Source: Balneolaceae bacterium
Lineage (GTDB): Bacteria > Bacteroidota > Rhodothermia > Balneolales > Balneolaceae
Reading direction: 5' to 3'
NCBI GenBank assembly: GCA_007134695.1
Contig: SLKI01000008.1
Span: 248,001-312,000 of the forward strand
Length of the DNA: 64,000 nt
Each line of letters begins with the position of its first letter. The first letter of the stretch is position 1. Under the pieces are notes generated by a model. That model saw only the letters and a program-made list of their open reading frames with translations, ran no database searches and was not told the DNA's origin. Positions 9,528-18,919 of the stretch are shown one piece after another. Position numbers and translations under genes: made by a program.

Positions 9528-10079
9528 TCAATTTTTTGTAATCGGAGCCTCTTTGAAAATGGTATTCAATTGAGAAATTTTGTGTTTTACTGTGCCGTCG
9601 ATCACCGTATCGTCGATCCGAAGCGTCATCCCGCCCAACAGTTCGGAACGGGTCTCCACATTCATCTCGACGTTCATACGGGTTAATTGTTCCAGCGTCT
9701 TCTGAAGTTTGGACTCGAGATCTTCCGGCAGTTCCATGGCCGTAGCAACCTCCACTTCAAGAATTCCCGCATGCATTTTATACAGCTCCAGAAACGCTGC
9801 AGTGATCTGAGCAATCAGTTTTTCCCGGCCTTTACGGATAATCAGCAGGAGAAACTGCATGGTCATATGCTGCACTTTTTCATCAAAGATGGTCTCAAGC
9901 GCTTTCCGTTTGTCATCAGGCTTGATCACCGGACTTTTCAGAAAAAGCTGGAGCTCTCGGGATCCCTCGAGTGTGTTGTGAATCGTCCCGATATCATTCA
10001 GGACCTCATCGAGTATATCCTCTTCGACAGCCAGCTGTAGCAGTGCATTTGCATATCGCCTGGCAGCTTTTACGATCAT
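9528..10079 (-). CDS. atpH: F1F0 ATP synthase subunit delta
   Basis: Delta forms part of the peripheral stalk and ties subunit b to the top of F1. The 183-residue sequence has the helical N-terminal domain (ARRYANALLQLAVEED, residues 6-21) and the typical C-terminal strand pattern RSELLGGMTLRIDDTVIDGT, the most conserved part of the family. Its start codon directly abuts the stop of atpF, indicating translational coupling. Length is normal. Confidence 0.96.
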   Translation of the reverse strand: MIVKAARRYANALLQLAVEEDILDEVLNDIGTIHNTLEGSRELQLFLKSPVIKPDDKRKALETIFDEKVQHMTMQFLLLIIRKGREKLIAQITAAFLELYKMHAGILEVEVATAMELPEDLESKLQKTLEQLTRMNVEMNVETRSELLGGMTLRIDDTVIDGTVKHKISQLNTIFKEAPITKN

Positions 10080-10619
10080 CTAGACCTCATTTTTCTGAAT
10101 GGTCGACGGTTCTTCCAAATTATCGATGAACCGATTCACCAGTTTCTTGTTCTTCTCTTCATCGAGTTCATGGTCGATAATGACCGATGCGGCCCGAACG
10201 GCGAGATCGGCTACTTCGTTACGCAATTCAATCAAAGCACGTTCCTTCTCTTTTTCAATCGTCTCCTTCGCATCCTGAAGTATTTTAGCCGATTCTTCTC
10301 TGGCCTTCTCCAGTCGTTCTACACGAAGTTTTTCAGCCTCTTCAATGGCCTCTTTACGGATTTTTTGCGCTTTGATCTCCGCATCCCGAAGCGCCTGCTC
10401 GTTCTCTTTGGAGATCTCTTTGGCTTTGGCAAGAGCGTTCTCTGCAGAATCCAGAGATTCTTTAATCCTTTTCTCACGGTCGTCCAGCGCTTTTACAATA
10501 TAGGGCACAGCAAATTTGCCCATACCCCAGATAAAGACCAGCATGGTGATCAATACCCAGATTGCAAAACCGGTGTCGAACGAAAGAATTCCGCCTCCGC
10601 CTTGAAGGAAAAAAGTCAT
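10080..10619 (-). CDS. atpF: F1F0 ATP synthase subunit b
   Basis: Subunit b is the membrane-anchored dimeric stator. The 179-residue protein has one transmembrane helix (about 14-36, FDTGFAIWVLITMLVFIWGM) followed by a long charged alpha-helix rich in Glu/Lys/Ala (about 45-165) that would form the right-handed coiled coil. The extension before the helix is short. It lies 33 bp after atpE and immediately before atpH. No second b' gene is visible, so a homodimeric stalk is likely. Confidence 0.96.
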   Translation of the reverse strand: MTFFLQGGGGILSFDTGFAIWVLITMLVFIWGMGKFAVPYIVKALDDREKRIKESLDSAENALAKAKEISKENEQALRDAEIKAQKIRKEAIEEAEKLRVERLEKAREESAKILQDAKETIEKEKERALIELRNEVADLAVRAASVIIDHELDEEKNKKLVNRFIDNLEEPSTIQKNEV

Positions 10620-10652
10620 GTCAACTCCTCAATATCCGTTAGGTGTAAATAA

Positions 10653-10889
<237 letters not shown>

Positions 10890-10908
10890 TTAATGTTGGG
10901 TTGATAGG

Positions 10909-11970
10909 TTATGTTTTTGCAGTAGCTTCTGCCGTCGTAGTGACGGATGATTCATGATCTTCGTGATGATGTTCCTCTGCCGCCATGCCAATGAATACGG
11001 CAGAGAGCAGTGTAAAGATATAAGCTTGTAACAAAGCGATAAAACCTTTCAGCACATAGAGCAGTGCTGTTAGCAAGACCCAGAAGACAGAAGATCCGAC
11101 TCCAAGCCAAGCGCCGAACATATCTGTAAAAACAAAAATGAGTCCCAGTATCGAAACAATCATGATTTTGCCCGATAGCATATTGGCAAATAGACGAATC
11201 GCCAGGGCAAATGGTTTGGTAAACAGTCCGATAATCTCAACCGGTGTCAAAATGATCCTGACCAGCGGATGCACTCCGGGGAACATAAAAACGTGCTCCC
11301 AATGATCCCGGGTCCCGCTAACCTGGGTGATCAGAAATGTGATTCCGGCAAGTGTGGCTGTAACAGTGAGGTTGGCCGTCGGTGTAATTCCCCAGGGGAA
11401 AAGCCCAAATAGATTCATGAAACTGATTGCCAGGAAGACCGAAAAGAGGTAGTTCACATATTTGTGATATTTCTCTCCGGGGATATACTCCTTGGCAATA
11501 TCGTCACGAACAAATACAAAAAAGACTTCGAACAGATTTTGCAATACACCCCTGGGTTCGGTTTCCGAGCCGACACCTCGTCGATAACGGCGGGCGGCCA
11601 GCCAGGTGATCAGGAACGTCAGGAAAACTCCAAGCCAGAAAAAGATGAGATGAGCCGAAATGGAAAAGTCGATCGTAATCGGTTTACCGTCGGCTCGCAC
11701 GATTCCACCGATTTCCGACTCGACAAATTCGCCGGATTCGAGAGCACTTTGCGTATTGGAGTAGAAATAGAAATTTCCGTCGACATAGAAAATTCTGGGT
11801 AGATAGATCTTTTTCCCGGCGATCTCTACATAATCATGGTCGAGAACTTTCCCCATGACATCGAGTGAACTCTCCGTTTCTTCCACTTCGTTTGCAACCG
11901 CCGGGAGCGGCGTTATCAAACAGAACAACAATATGAACAAGAAGAAGGGACGCAGCGCTTCTGTCGGCAT
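10909..11970 (-). CDS. atpB: F1F0 ATP synthase subunit a
   Basis: Subunit a provides the proton half-channels next to the c-ring. The C-terminal two thirds show five to six membrane helices, with the essential arginine in ALAIRLFANMLSG and the expected C-terminal helix with the LLQAYIFTLLSAVFIGMA pattern. At 353 residues it is about 80 longer than the E. coli protein. The extra part is an N-terminal signal-like helix (about 8-26) plus a periplasmic stretch of about 75 residues, usual in Bacteroidota AtpB. A histidine-rich tail (EEHHHEDHE) precedes the end. Confidence 0.96.
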   Translation of the reverse strand: MPTEALRPFFLFILLFCLITPLPAVANEVEETESSLDVMGKVLDHDYVEIAGKKIYLPRIFYVDGNFYFYSNTQSALESGEFVESEIGGIVRADGKPITIDFSISAHLIFFWLGVFLTFLITWLAARRYRRGVGSETEPRGVLQNLFEVFFVFVRDDIAKEYIPGEKYHKYVNYLFSVFLAISFMNLFGLFPWGITPTANLTVTATLAGITFLITQVSGTRDHWEHVFMFPGVHPLVRIILTPVEIIGLFTKPFALAIRLFANMLSGKIMIVSILGLIFVFTDMFGAWLGVGSSVFWVLLTALLYVLKGFIALLQAYIFTLLSAVFIGMAAEEHHHEDHESSVTTTAEATAKT

Positions 11971-12017
11971 TATAAAGTTAGCTGTTGGTTAATCGCCTTT
12001 GGAAAACTGCCGGTTTT

Positions 12018-12416
12018 TCAAGGGCTTTTATTCGAGTCTGTTGAATACGTTTTGTTCACAATTACAGCATCGATTACAGAATGGAAAAGATAAGAAATTA
12101 TGAACGTTAGAGTAAAGAAGATTTCATCAATTTTTGTCAATAAAATGAAGACGGAAAAGAGGATCAGGACCAAGGCAAACCGAATCACCATCGTCAGGTA
12201 GAAAAGCCTGAAAAAATGGTGATCTCCAACGCGAGACAATGTACTTGAATTGACAAGATGAGAAGTGACGGCAAGCAGGCCAAGCAGATACCCGAAAAAC
12301 AGACCGGACCGCCCCTCTTCCGGCACCAGAAAGCTGAGAAAAAGCACGAAAACGGCAGCCCCTCCCATGACAAGAATCGGTATTCTGAATCGCTGGATAA
12401 AAGGCACCTTAATCAT
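12018..12416 (-). CDS. AtpI-like small membrane protein of the ATP synthase operon
   Basis: The product is about 132 residues with four hydrophobic helices and little else, placed between atpZ and atpB, where ATP synthase protein I (AtpI/UncI, a c-ring assembly helper) is usually encoded. I chose the ATG at 12416 because it gives an 8 bp overlap with the atpZ stop (ATGATTAA); an alternative ATG at 12437 would overlap by 29 bp and add seven residues. Sequence similarity to classical AtpI is weak by eye, so the name rests on position and topology. Confidence 0.7.
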   Translation of the reverse strand: MIKVPFIQRFRIPILVMGGAAVFVLFLSFLVPEEGRSGLFFGYLLGLLAVTSHLVNSSTLSRVGDHHFFRLFYLTMVIRFALVLILFSVFILLTKIDEIFFTLTFIISYLFHSVIDAVIVNKTYSTDSNKSP

Positions 12417-12624
12417 CCTGTCCAAGTTTCCTGGCAAGACGTATTGAGGTAAGAATCAATACCCCGATCCCAAGCAGTGCCCCCAGAAGGAGAAACCAGG
12501 GCGAGGTATCGAGACGTGTATCCAGGTAGTAGCCGATCAGTATCGGTATACTCAGGCCTGCCGCTATTTCAGCACCGAGCGACAGGTATTGCAGATAATC
12601 ACGGCTTTCGGTTCCTTTCAGCAA
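12409..12624 (-). CDS. atpZ: AtpZ-type ATP synthase operon membrane protein
   Basis: AtpZ is a two-helix membrane protein encoded at the head of F-ATPase operons and thought to assist assembly or ion (Mg/Ca) homeostasis. The 71-residue product has the family pattern: a helix with GAEIAAGLSIPILIGYYLD, the short DTSPWFLLLGALLGIG motif, and a second helix followed by basic residues. It starts 2 bp after the bactofilin stop and overlaps the next gene by 8 bp, so it is part of the same message. Confidence 0.88.
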   Translation of the reverse strand: MLKGTESRDYLQYLSLGAEIAAGLSIPILIGYYLDTRLDTSPWFLLLGALLGIGVLILTSIRLARKLGQDD

Positions 12625-12626
12625 AC

Positions 12627-13067
12627 CTAATCGGCTTTAGCTCCTCGTCCTCCGGAATCCGCATACGAATCAGAATATTCGGCCATTTTTGAAGATGAGG
12701 CGGCAGACGCCCCCATTTTACAATTGCCGTTAATCTGGGCTCCTTCCTCTACAAGGAGTTTCTTGGTATGTATATCACCGTCAATAACAGCGGATTTTCT
12801 CAAAATCAACTTTTCGGAGATAAACACCTCACCCTTCAGATTTCCGGCTATGTCGCCATCCATGGCATGAACATTCCCTTCGATCTTGCCGGCCGATGTG
12901 ATCACAATCCGGCCTTTGGAGCGAGCTTCCCCCTTAATCGACCCAGATACACGAAGATCGTTTTCCGAATCGATATCACCATTCAGGTTGGTCCCCTCGC
13001 TGATCATATTGATCGACGGAGTCTTTTTTTCTGTACCGTTCGATTGAGAATTTTCCCGGTTAAACAT
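12627..13067 (-). CDS. Bactofilin family cytoskeletal protein
   Basis: Bactofilins polymerise into nucleotide-free filaments that position wall-modifying enzymes and other envelope proteins. The 146-residue protein has an N-terminal flexible segment (1-20), a central right-handed beta-helix domain (about 22-118) built from G-x-(I/V)-x-G-x-(I/V) rungs such as GTNLNGDIDSENDLRVSGSI, and a disordered serine/alanine/glycine tail. It is 8 bp downstream of an M23 peptidase gene, a pairing seen for bactofilins that guide peptidoglycan hydrolases. It is unusually placed at the head of the ATP synthase genes. Confidence 0.95.
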   Translation of the reverse strand: MFNRENSQSNGTEKKTPSINMISEGTNLNGDIDSENDLRVSGSIKGEARSKGRIVITSAGKIEGNVHAMDGDIAGNLKGEVFISEKLILRKSAVIDGDIHTKKLLVEEGAQINGNCKMGASAASSSKMAEYSDSYADSGGRGAKAD

Positions 13068-13075
13068 AATCCCAA

Positions 13076-13930
13076 TTAATTTATTAGATAGAGTAACGGA
13101 TCCTGAGCAACACCATGTTTCCAGATTTCAAGATGGAGATGAGACCCGAAGCTCAGGGCGCCCCGGTCTCCGACGACACCCAGTAAATCTCCGCTCTGGA
13201 CAATATCACCCTCTTTAACATACAGTTTTGCGCCGTGTTTATAAACAGAAATATACCCGTCGGCATGTTGAAGATAGGTAACATATCCAAATTCCAGGGT
13301 CCACCCGGCCTTTATCACCGTCCCTCCAGCAAGAGCAGTAAACTCCGATTGATCACTGGCTGCGATATCGATCCCGGGATGACCTTCCTCCGGATTAAAA
13401 CCGCGGGTAACACTTCCGTTTACAGGAAAGTGAGTCGGAAATTCTGGTGAGCGGCCGGAAAACTCCGAATGCAACAGCTCATTTCGTGTCAACATTTCGA
13501 AATCGGGTGAAAAATCGATCGATCTGGTAGGGATATCCGGCATTCGCTCTGTTTGCAATACGCCTCTATCCAGCTGGCTGGCAGGAAATGTGGTGTCGGG
13601 TGTTTCAATCAAGATATTTTTTAAATCATGGAGCTGGGAATCCCGTGCATCCAGTGAGTCCTGCAAGGCAAGTACTTGTTCCGTTACCGCAAGTATTTCA
13701 TTACGTAGCTGTGTCTCCTGATATTGGCTGTACATTGAACCGAGCGGGGTGATCAGGAAAATGACCGAAGTCAAAAGGATCGCAACGACGATGATTAGAG
13801 AGGCAAATTTGATCAGGTCGGAAGAACCGAAGCTGAATGTTTCGGCTTGACCCGGATCCTCTTCATCCAGAACAAGAATCGTCAAATCCCGTTTCTTCCC
13901 GGAAAAAATATTTCTTATAAAATCCCACAT
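13076..13930 (-). CDS. Membrane-anchored M23 (LytM) metallopeptidase
   Basis: The protein would cleave or regulate cleavage of peptidoglycan peptide bridges in the periplasm. Residues 1-40 are cytoplasmic and 41-62 form a membrane helix. Residues 65-110 are a predicted coiled coil, and the M23 domain runs from about 165 to 280. Zinc ligands are visible: His184 and Asp188 in HPGIDIA, and the His264-x-His266 pair in GSHLHLEIW, so it looks catalytically intact. It is 8 bp upstream of the bactofilin gene and 4 bp downstream of guaB. I infer that the bactofilin localises this hydrolase. Confidence 0.93.
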   Translation of the reverse strand: MWDFIRNIFSGKKRDLTILVLDEEDPGQAETFSFGSSDLIKFASLIIVVAILLTSVIFLITPLGSMYSQYQETQLRNEILAVTEQVLALQDSLDARDSQLHDLKNILIETPDTTFPASQLDRGVLQTERMPDIPTRSIDFSPDFEMLTRNELLHSEFSGRSPEFPTHFPVNGSVTRGFNPEEGHPGIDIAASDQSEFTALAGGTVIKAGWTLEFGYVTYLQHADGYISVYKHGAKLYVKEGDIVQSGDLLGVVGDRGALSFGSHLHLEIWKHGVAQDPLLYLIN

Positions 13931-13934
13931 TCAT

Positions 13935-15422
13935 CTATACCGAATAGTTCGGTGCTTCCTTGGTAATCTGTACCGAATGGGGGTGGCTTTCTTTATAGGA
14001 TGCCGCAGAAATCTGGACAAATTCGGCCTTTTGAAGATCCGAAATGGTTGCCGAACCTGTATAACCCATAGCTGCCTTTAACCCGCCGGTCATCTGGTGG
14101 ACAACTTCGCTCAGATACCCTTTATACGGCACACGTCCTTCGATCCCTTCCGGCACCAGCTTCTTGATATCTTCTTCGACGTCCTGGAAATAACGATCGC
14201 TGGATCCTTTATACATGGCACCCATACTTCCCATACCACGGTACGACTTGTATTTGCGGGATTCATAAATAATCGTCTCTCCAGGACTTTCGTCTACCCC
14301 GGCAAACATCGACCCCATCATAACCGCATCGGCACCGGCAGCTATCGCTTTCGGAATATCACCGGTTTGTTTAATGCCTCCATCGGCAATCAATCCGATA
14401 TTATTTTTTGATGTAAACTCGGCAACTTCCATAATTGCAGACAATTGCGGAACCCCGACTCCGGTAACCACACGAGTTGTACAGATCGAACCGGGGCCGA
14501 CTCCGACTTTAATAACATTGGCACCGGCATCAGCGAGTGCTTCAGCAGCAGATTTTACTGCAATATTCCCCCCAACCAGGTTCAGGTCCGGATATAAATC
14601 CCGAATTTTACGAATCATCTTTAACACTCCCTCAGAGTGTCCGTGTGCAGTATCAACCGTAATGATATCCACTCCGGAATCGACAAGAGCTTCAACTCGA
14701 TCCATCGTCTCATCAGTAACGCCCACGGCTGCACCTACCCGAAGCCTGCCCATCTCATCTTTGCAGGCGTTCGGAAAGTTCATCTTCTTTTCGATATCCT
14801 TGAATGTGATCAGCCCGACCAAATATCCATCCCGGTCGACTATAGGCAGTTTCTCCACCTTGTTGGCCTGAAGAATCTCCTCAGCCTTTTCCAGTGTTGT
14901 GCCCTCCCGGGCCGTCACCAGGTTCTCCCGTGTCATGATGGTGCCCAGCTTCTTGTCGACATAGCGTTCAAATCGCAAATCGCGATTTGTAACAATTCCG
15001 ATCAGCTTATTGTCCGTCTCGACGATCGGAATCCCTCCGATTTTATGCTTTTGCATCAGTGTCCTGGCTTCTTTGACCGTGGCATTGGGACTCAGGGTCA
15101 CAGGATCAACAATCATGCCACTTTCACTCCTTTTAACCAGCCTTACCTGCTCGGCCTGGTCTTCGATCGACATGTTTTTATGCAACATGGCAATGCCGCC
15201 TTCACGTGCGAGTGCGATCGCCATTCGATATTCCGACACTGTATCCATGGCAGCACTCATGATCGGAGTGTTGAGTGTAAGTGCGGAAGTCAGTTCAGAT
15301 GACAGGTCTGCGTTCCTGGGTAAAACCTCCGAATAGGCAGGCACCAGCAGGACATCATCATAGGTCAAGCCATTTCGGGTGATCTGTTGAAACCCGTAAG
15401 GAGAGGAATTGCTAATCGACAT
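13935..15422 (-). CDS. guaB: Inosine-5'-monophosphate dehydrogenase
   Basis: GuaB oxidises IMP to XMP with NAD+, the first committed step to GMP. The 495 residues show the (beta/alpha)8 barrel interrupted by two CBS domains (about 103-215) that bind regulatory nucleotides. The catalytic Cys314 lies in GPGSICTTR, with NAD-binding DTAHGH (257-262) before it. The flap region RYFQDVEEDIKKLVPEGIEG carries the expected elements. It begins the long minus-strand cluster leading into bactofilin and the ATP synthase genes (4 bp before the M23 gene). A TATCTTA element 31 bp upstream of the start codon may be its promoter. Confidence 0.98.
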   Translation of the reverse strand: MSISNSSPYGFQQITRNGLTYDDVLLVPAYSEVLPRNADLSSELTSALTLNTPIMSAAMDTVSEYRMAIALAREGGIAMLHKNMSIEDQAEQVRLVKRSESGMIVDPVTLSPNATVKEARTLMQKHKIGGIPIVETDNKLIGIVTNRDLRFERYVDKKLGTIMTRENLVTAREGTTLEKAEEILQANKVEKLPIVDRDGYLVGLITFKDIEKKMNFPNACKDEMGRLRVGAAVGVTDETMDRVEALVDSGVDIITVDTAHGHSEGVLKMIRKIRDLYPDLNLVGGNIAVKSAAEALADAGANVIKVGVGPGSICTTRVVTGVGVPQLSAIMEVAEFTSKNNIGLIADGGIKQTGDIPKAIAAGADAVMMGSMFAGVDESPGETIIYESRKYKSYRGMGSMGAMYKGSSDRYFQDVEEDIKKLVPEGIEGRVPYKGYLSEVVHQMTGGLKAAMGYTGSATISDLQKAEFVQISAASYKESHPHSVQITKEAPNYSV

Positions 15423-15452
15423 GGAGGTACATCGTTACGTTCACATTTTAGA

Positions 15453-15459
15453 TAAGATA
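15453..15459 (-). promoter_or_regulatory. Possible -7 element of guaB (TATCTTA)
   Basis: On the minus strand TATCTTA lies 31 bp upstream of the guaB start, resembling the TATCTTG/TATCTTTC elements found upstream of other genes in the window. It deviates from TAnnTTTG in its last bases. No -33 box is evident. Confidence 0.25.
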
Positions 15460-15512
15460 ACGATTTTGACTCCGAACTTCTCCCCTCAATTTATCTGGCA
15501 ACACTTGATTTT

Positions 15513-15836
15513 TTACAGCGATCTCACCCGGAGCGATTGGGCTGCCGTACGTGCCGTGCAGGAGCCGTCGCGAAAAGATTGAATCCAGTAACGGATACTT
15601 CGGCGGCGACGTTTCACATGGGGATCACAGCTCGAATAGAACCCTTCAAGCTCATCTTTGAAGGCTTTAACATCTTCGTTGATCTCAATCTTGATCTCTT
15701 CGGGGAGATCGGACCAGCCCAGCAGATCATACATCTCGGTCAGACGCCGGTGATCGGCTTTCGCTTTAAGATAGACTTTATCAAGAATCGGTTCGACGGT
15801 ACCTCTTTGAGGCTTTGTTTTCTGGATATTCAGCAT
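15513..15836 (-). CDS. Small basic protein of unknown function
   Basis: The 107-residue product is soluble and helix-rich, with an acidic centre (GWSDLPEEIKIEINEDV) and a strongly basic C-terminal half (KRRRRS near residue 77). No signal peptide, membrane segment or known motif is visible. It lies between guaB and purB on the same strand, 90 bp before guaB, and downstream of the purB terminator-like hairpin, so it probably has its own start site. Base composition and codon use look like its neighbours, which supports a real gene, but the function is unknown. Confidence 0.55.
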   Translation of the reverse strand: MLNIQKTKPQRGTVEPILDKVYLKAKADHRRLTEMYDLLGWSDLPEEIKIEINEDVKAFKDELEGFYSSCDPHVKRRRRSIRYWIQSFRDGSCTARTAAQSLRVRSL

Positions 15837-15870
15837 AATTACGAGGGTTTATTATTGATTTACCAGAAGG

Positions 15871-15905
15871 ATAAAACCGAGGGGTGACAACATTTTGTCA
15901 CCCCT
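15871..15905 (-). terminator. Rho-independent-like terminator after purB
   Basis: A perfect 10 bp stem (AGGGGTGACA, 15880-15889, pairing with TGTCACCCCT, 15896-15905) with a 6 nt loop lies 55 bp downstream of the purB stop. Read on the minus strand it is followed by CGGTTTTAT, a short T-rich tract. No T-run follows on the plus strand, so it fits purB termination. Confidence 0.65.
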
Positions 15906-15960
15906 ATCCAGAAAAATTATTATTACCCGATATATTTCTCTCAAACCGCCTAATTCCGAC

Positions 15961-17256
15961 TCAATCCAGCCCGACGCGCCGAAATATGGTATCAACGTGA
16001 CGGGTGTGGTGTTTATAATCGAAGGCTTCTTCAACCGCTTGCTCTCCGAGATGTGCCAATATCTCTTCGTTCGACCGGATTAGTTCTCTGAAATCGGCTC
16101 CCTCCTCCCATGCCTTCATCGCAACGGGTTGTACCATGTCATACGCCTTCTCTCTTGAGAGCCCGGAATCGACCAGCATCAGCAGAAGACGTTGTGAAAA
16201 TACCAATCCGCGGGTTAACTGAAGATTCTTTACCATCGCTTCCGGGTAGACCACAAGATTCTCTATTACATTGGCAAAACGATTCAGCATATAGTCGAGT
16301 AAAATGGTCGAATCTGGAATTATTATTCTCTCCACCGATGAGTGTGAGATATCTCGTTCATGCCAGAGTGCTACATTTTCGTAAGCAGAGACCATATAAC
16401 CCCTTAATACACGAGAACAGCCGGTAATATTTTCGGAACTGACCGGATTCCGTTTATGGGGCATAGCCGATGACCCCTTCTGCCCTTTCCCGAAAAACTC
16501 TTCCGCTTCCCGCAATTCCGTTCTCTGCAGATGCCTCACTTCTACTGCCATTTTCTCGAGTGAAGACCCGATGAGAGCCAATACAGATAGATAGTCGGCG
16601 TGGCGATCCCTCTGAAGCGTTTGTGTAGATACAGGTGCCCGGCTTAACCCAAGTTCACTGCATGTGTACTCCTCAACTTCGGGCGGAATATTGGCAAATG
16701 TACCCACAGCCCCGGAAAGTTTGCCAAACTCCACATTGGCAGCCGCCTGTTCAAACCGTTCCATGTTTCTATTCATTTCGGCATACCAGAGTGCACACTT
16801 CAGCCCGAAGGTCGTCGGTTCGGCATGTACACCGTGCGTTCTGCCCATCATCAATGTATGCTTGTGTTCCCGGGCTTTATCGGCCAGAACATCGATCATT
16901 CTCTCGAGCCCCTCTTTTAAAATCGTGTTGGCCTGCTTAAGCCGCAGTCCAAGTGCTGTGTCAACCACATCCGTAGATGTCAACCCGTAATGGACCCACT
17001 TTTTTTCCGGGCCCAGACTCTCCGATACCGAGCGAGTGAATGCAACTACATCATGACGAGTTTGTAGTTCGATCTCTTTAATCCTCTCTGTGTCGAACGT
17101 CGCTTTTTCATAGAGGGTTTTCACATCTTCCTCCGGAATCTTCCCCAGACGGCTCCATGCTTTACAGGCAGCCAGCTCTACGTCCAGCCAGGCCTGAAAC
17201 TGATTCTGTTCAGACCAGATATCCGACATCGGTTTTCTTGAATAACGTTCGATCAT
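15961..17256 (-). CDS. purB: Adenylosuccinate lyase
   Basis: PurB catalyses two fumarate-releasing steps in purine synthesis: SAICAR to AICAR and adenylosuccinate to AMP. The 431-residue protein carries the superfamily signature [10 protein letters not shown] (261-270), the substrate loop with [13 protein letters not shown] (about 91-103) and the catalytic His region [14 protein letters not shown]. Length and start fit the shorter (Bacillus-like) form. The 98 bp between purB and the M48 gene hold no hairpin with a T-run. It is followed by a strong hairpin terminator. Confidence 0.98.
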   Translation of the reverse strand: MIERYSRKPMSDIWSEQNQFQAWLDVELAACKAWSRLGKIPEEDVKTLYEKATFDTERIKEIELQTRHDVVAFTRSVSESLGPEKKWVHYGLTSTDVVDTALGLRLKQANTILKEGLERMIDVLADKAREHKHTLMMGRTHGVHAEPTTFGLKCALWYAEMNRNMERFEQAAANVEFGKLSGAVGTFANIPPEVEEYTCSELGLSRAPVSTQTLQRDRHADYLSVLALIGSSLEKMAVEVRHLQRTELREAEEFFGKGQKGSSAMPHKRNPVSSENITGCSRVLRGYMVSAYENVALWHERDISHSSVERIIIPDSTILLDYMLNRFANVIENLVVYPEAMVKNLQLTRGLVFSQRLLLMLVDSGLSREKAYDMVQPVAMKAWEEGADFRELIRSNEEILAHLGEQAVEEAFDYKHHTRHVDTIFRRVGLD

Positions 17257-17354
17257 AATAACAGGTTACGTTGCGTTTCAATTGTTAGTTGTTAGCAGAG
17301 TATATCGGGTTATCCCTGACCCAAAACCAGGAGATTTCCTGCACCAGGCAGTCA

Positions 17355-18854
17355 CTACTGCTGAACCGGAATTTTCAGCCACTCCCCTGCTGTCACCGGA
17401 TCATCCAGTTCCCGCTGATTGATAATCGCCACTTCCTCTGGATCAATTTCCATAGGCAGCTCGGCCGGCAGAAACGAATGAAAGCGGCCATCTCGTGTTG
17501 CACGAAACACATCGAGCTGTACCGGCCGGATCGCCAGGATATCCTCATCAACAAGTGAGTCGAACGATCGGATAATACGATTGAAATCAGATTCAAACCT
17601 CTCAAAATCCTGCGCCCGGGTGTAGCTTAAAAATCTGTAGATTCTTCCGCCATAGGAAACAGCATAGATCTGAAGTGTAACTTCGGTACCATCCTGAAGC
17701 TCAGCCGAAGCCAACGCCTTCCACGCCTCCCACCTGTCGCTGCTCATGGCAGCCGATTCTTCGATCAGCTCAATCCCGTCCTGCTGGAGCAAAGCCTGTA
17801 CTGATTCCCTGGGAGTCTCGGAGCTGGCATCGATTCGAAAAATGGAGATCGCTTCCTCTTCCGGAGATAGTAACACCACCTGGCTGGGCTGGTTGATGAG
17901 ATCCCAGCTTTCAGGCTTTTCAAATTGAAACTCCAGGTCGGGATGATAGAAAAAGCCATCTTTTGCAAACCCCTGCCTGGGGTTTATGCCGAAAATCATC
18001 CCCTCCACCAGCTCCATATATCGATCCTGATTTCTGATCTCTTGCTGTAATCCTCTCTCCCTCCACTCTTCCGCCACGCGGGGAATCGTTTGGTAGCGCT
18101 CACCCGGGTCAGGATGTGTAGATATAAAATTGGGGATCGACCGCCCATACCGTTCGGAAATCCGCTGAAGGGAACGGAAAAGTTCGGCACCTTCTGCAGC
18201 GTCATATCCACTACGGGCGGCATATTCCACACCGAGCCGATCCGACTCACGCTCATTATCCCGGCTGTAACTCAGAAACAGAAGCTGCGCCGTCAGGCTG
18301 CTCAACTCAAGAATCGTCTGGCCCGGTAAACCCAGCAACTCCTGGCCCAGGATCGCTCCACCAACAACGATAATCTGGCCCAGCGTCTGCCTCAAAGCAC
18401 GCTGGGAGGCGTGTCGAGCCGCAACGTGGCCGATTTCGTGACCCATCACTACGGCAAACTGTGCCTCATTATTCAAATGGGCCATCATCCCCCGGGTAAA
18501 ATAGATATATCCGCCAGGCAGGGCAAAGGCGTTCACAACCGGAGTATCCAGTATTCGAAAAGTAAATTCCGTCTCTCTGAACATCCGGTCGGTCTCTTCC
18601 CTTCTCATATGGCTTTCGGCAAGAATCAGCTCGCCGATCTCCACAATATACTCGGCTACTTTTTCATCATCATAGAGGCCGAACTGGGTAACGATCTCCG
18701 GATCGGCGTCGGCTCCGATCTGCAGTTCCTGCTGCCAGGAGTATCCGAAAAAACGGGTTGTTCCTGTAACAGGATTTTTCTGGATGGCACATCCGGCCAC
18801 CAGAAACAGTGAAAAAAATGTAATTGCCGCTAACCGGCTGAATTGTCGTACCAT
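17355..18854 (-). CDS. M48-family metalloprotease, lipoprotein
   Basis: A lipobox (VAGC, Cys22) after a hydrophobic signal predicts a lipid-anchored envelope protease of 499 residues. The M48 core has HEIGH (His139, Glu140, His143) and the third zinc ligand in the NERESDRLG segment (Glu201/Glu203), so it is probably active; relatives such as BepA degrade misassembled outer-membrane proteins. Residues about 290-430 form an extra domain. The C-terminal 60 residues resemble the VRP...LPEGEWLKIP-like tail seen in long M48 proteins. A GTATCTTG element lies about 70 bp upstream, inside the 3' end of murB. Confidence 0.92.
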   Translation of the reverse strand: MVRQFSRLAAITFFSLFLVAGCAIQKNPVTGTTRFFGYSWQQELQIGADADPEIVTQFGLYDDEKVAEYIVEIGELILAESHMRREETDRMFRETEFTFRILDTPVVNAFALPGGYIYFTRGMMAHLNNEAQFAVVMGHEIGHVAARHASQRALRQTLGQIIVVGGAILGQELLGLPGQTILELSSLTAQLLFLSYSRDNERESDRLGVEYAARSGYDAAEGAELFRSLQRISERYGRSIPNFISTHPDPGERYQTIPRVAEEWRERGLQQEIRNQDRYMELVEGMIFGINPRQGFAKDGFFYHPDLEFQFEKPESWDLINQPSQVVLLSPEEEAISIFRIDASSETPRESVQALLQQDGIELIEESAAMSSDRWEAWKALASAELQDGTEVTLQIYAVSYGGRIYRFLSYTRAQDFERFESDFNRIIRSFDSLVDEDILAIRPVQLDVFRATRDGRFHSFLPAELPMEIDPEEVAIINQRELDDPVTAGEWLKIPVQQ

Positions 18855-18919
18855 TCGAACCTCACCTGTTAAGCTTCGACAACTTGTACTCTATAACAAG
18901 TCTCGACAAATATTCAGAT

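Noticed and set aside
12414-12437. AtpI-like start at 12437
   Set aside because: The ATG at 12416 gives the ATGATTAA overlap typical of coupled genes; the seven extra residues add nothing recognisable.
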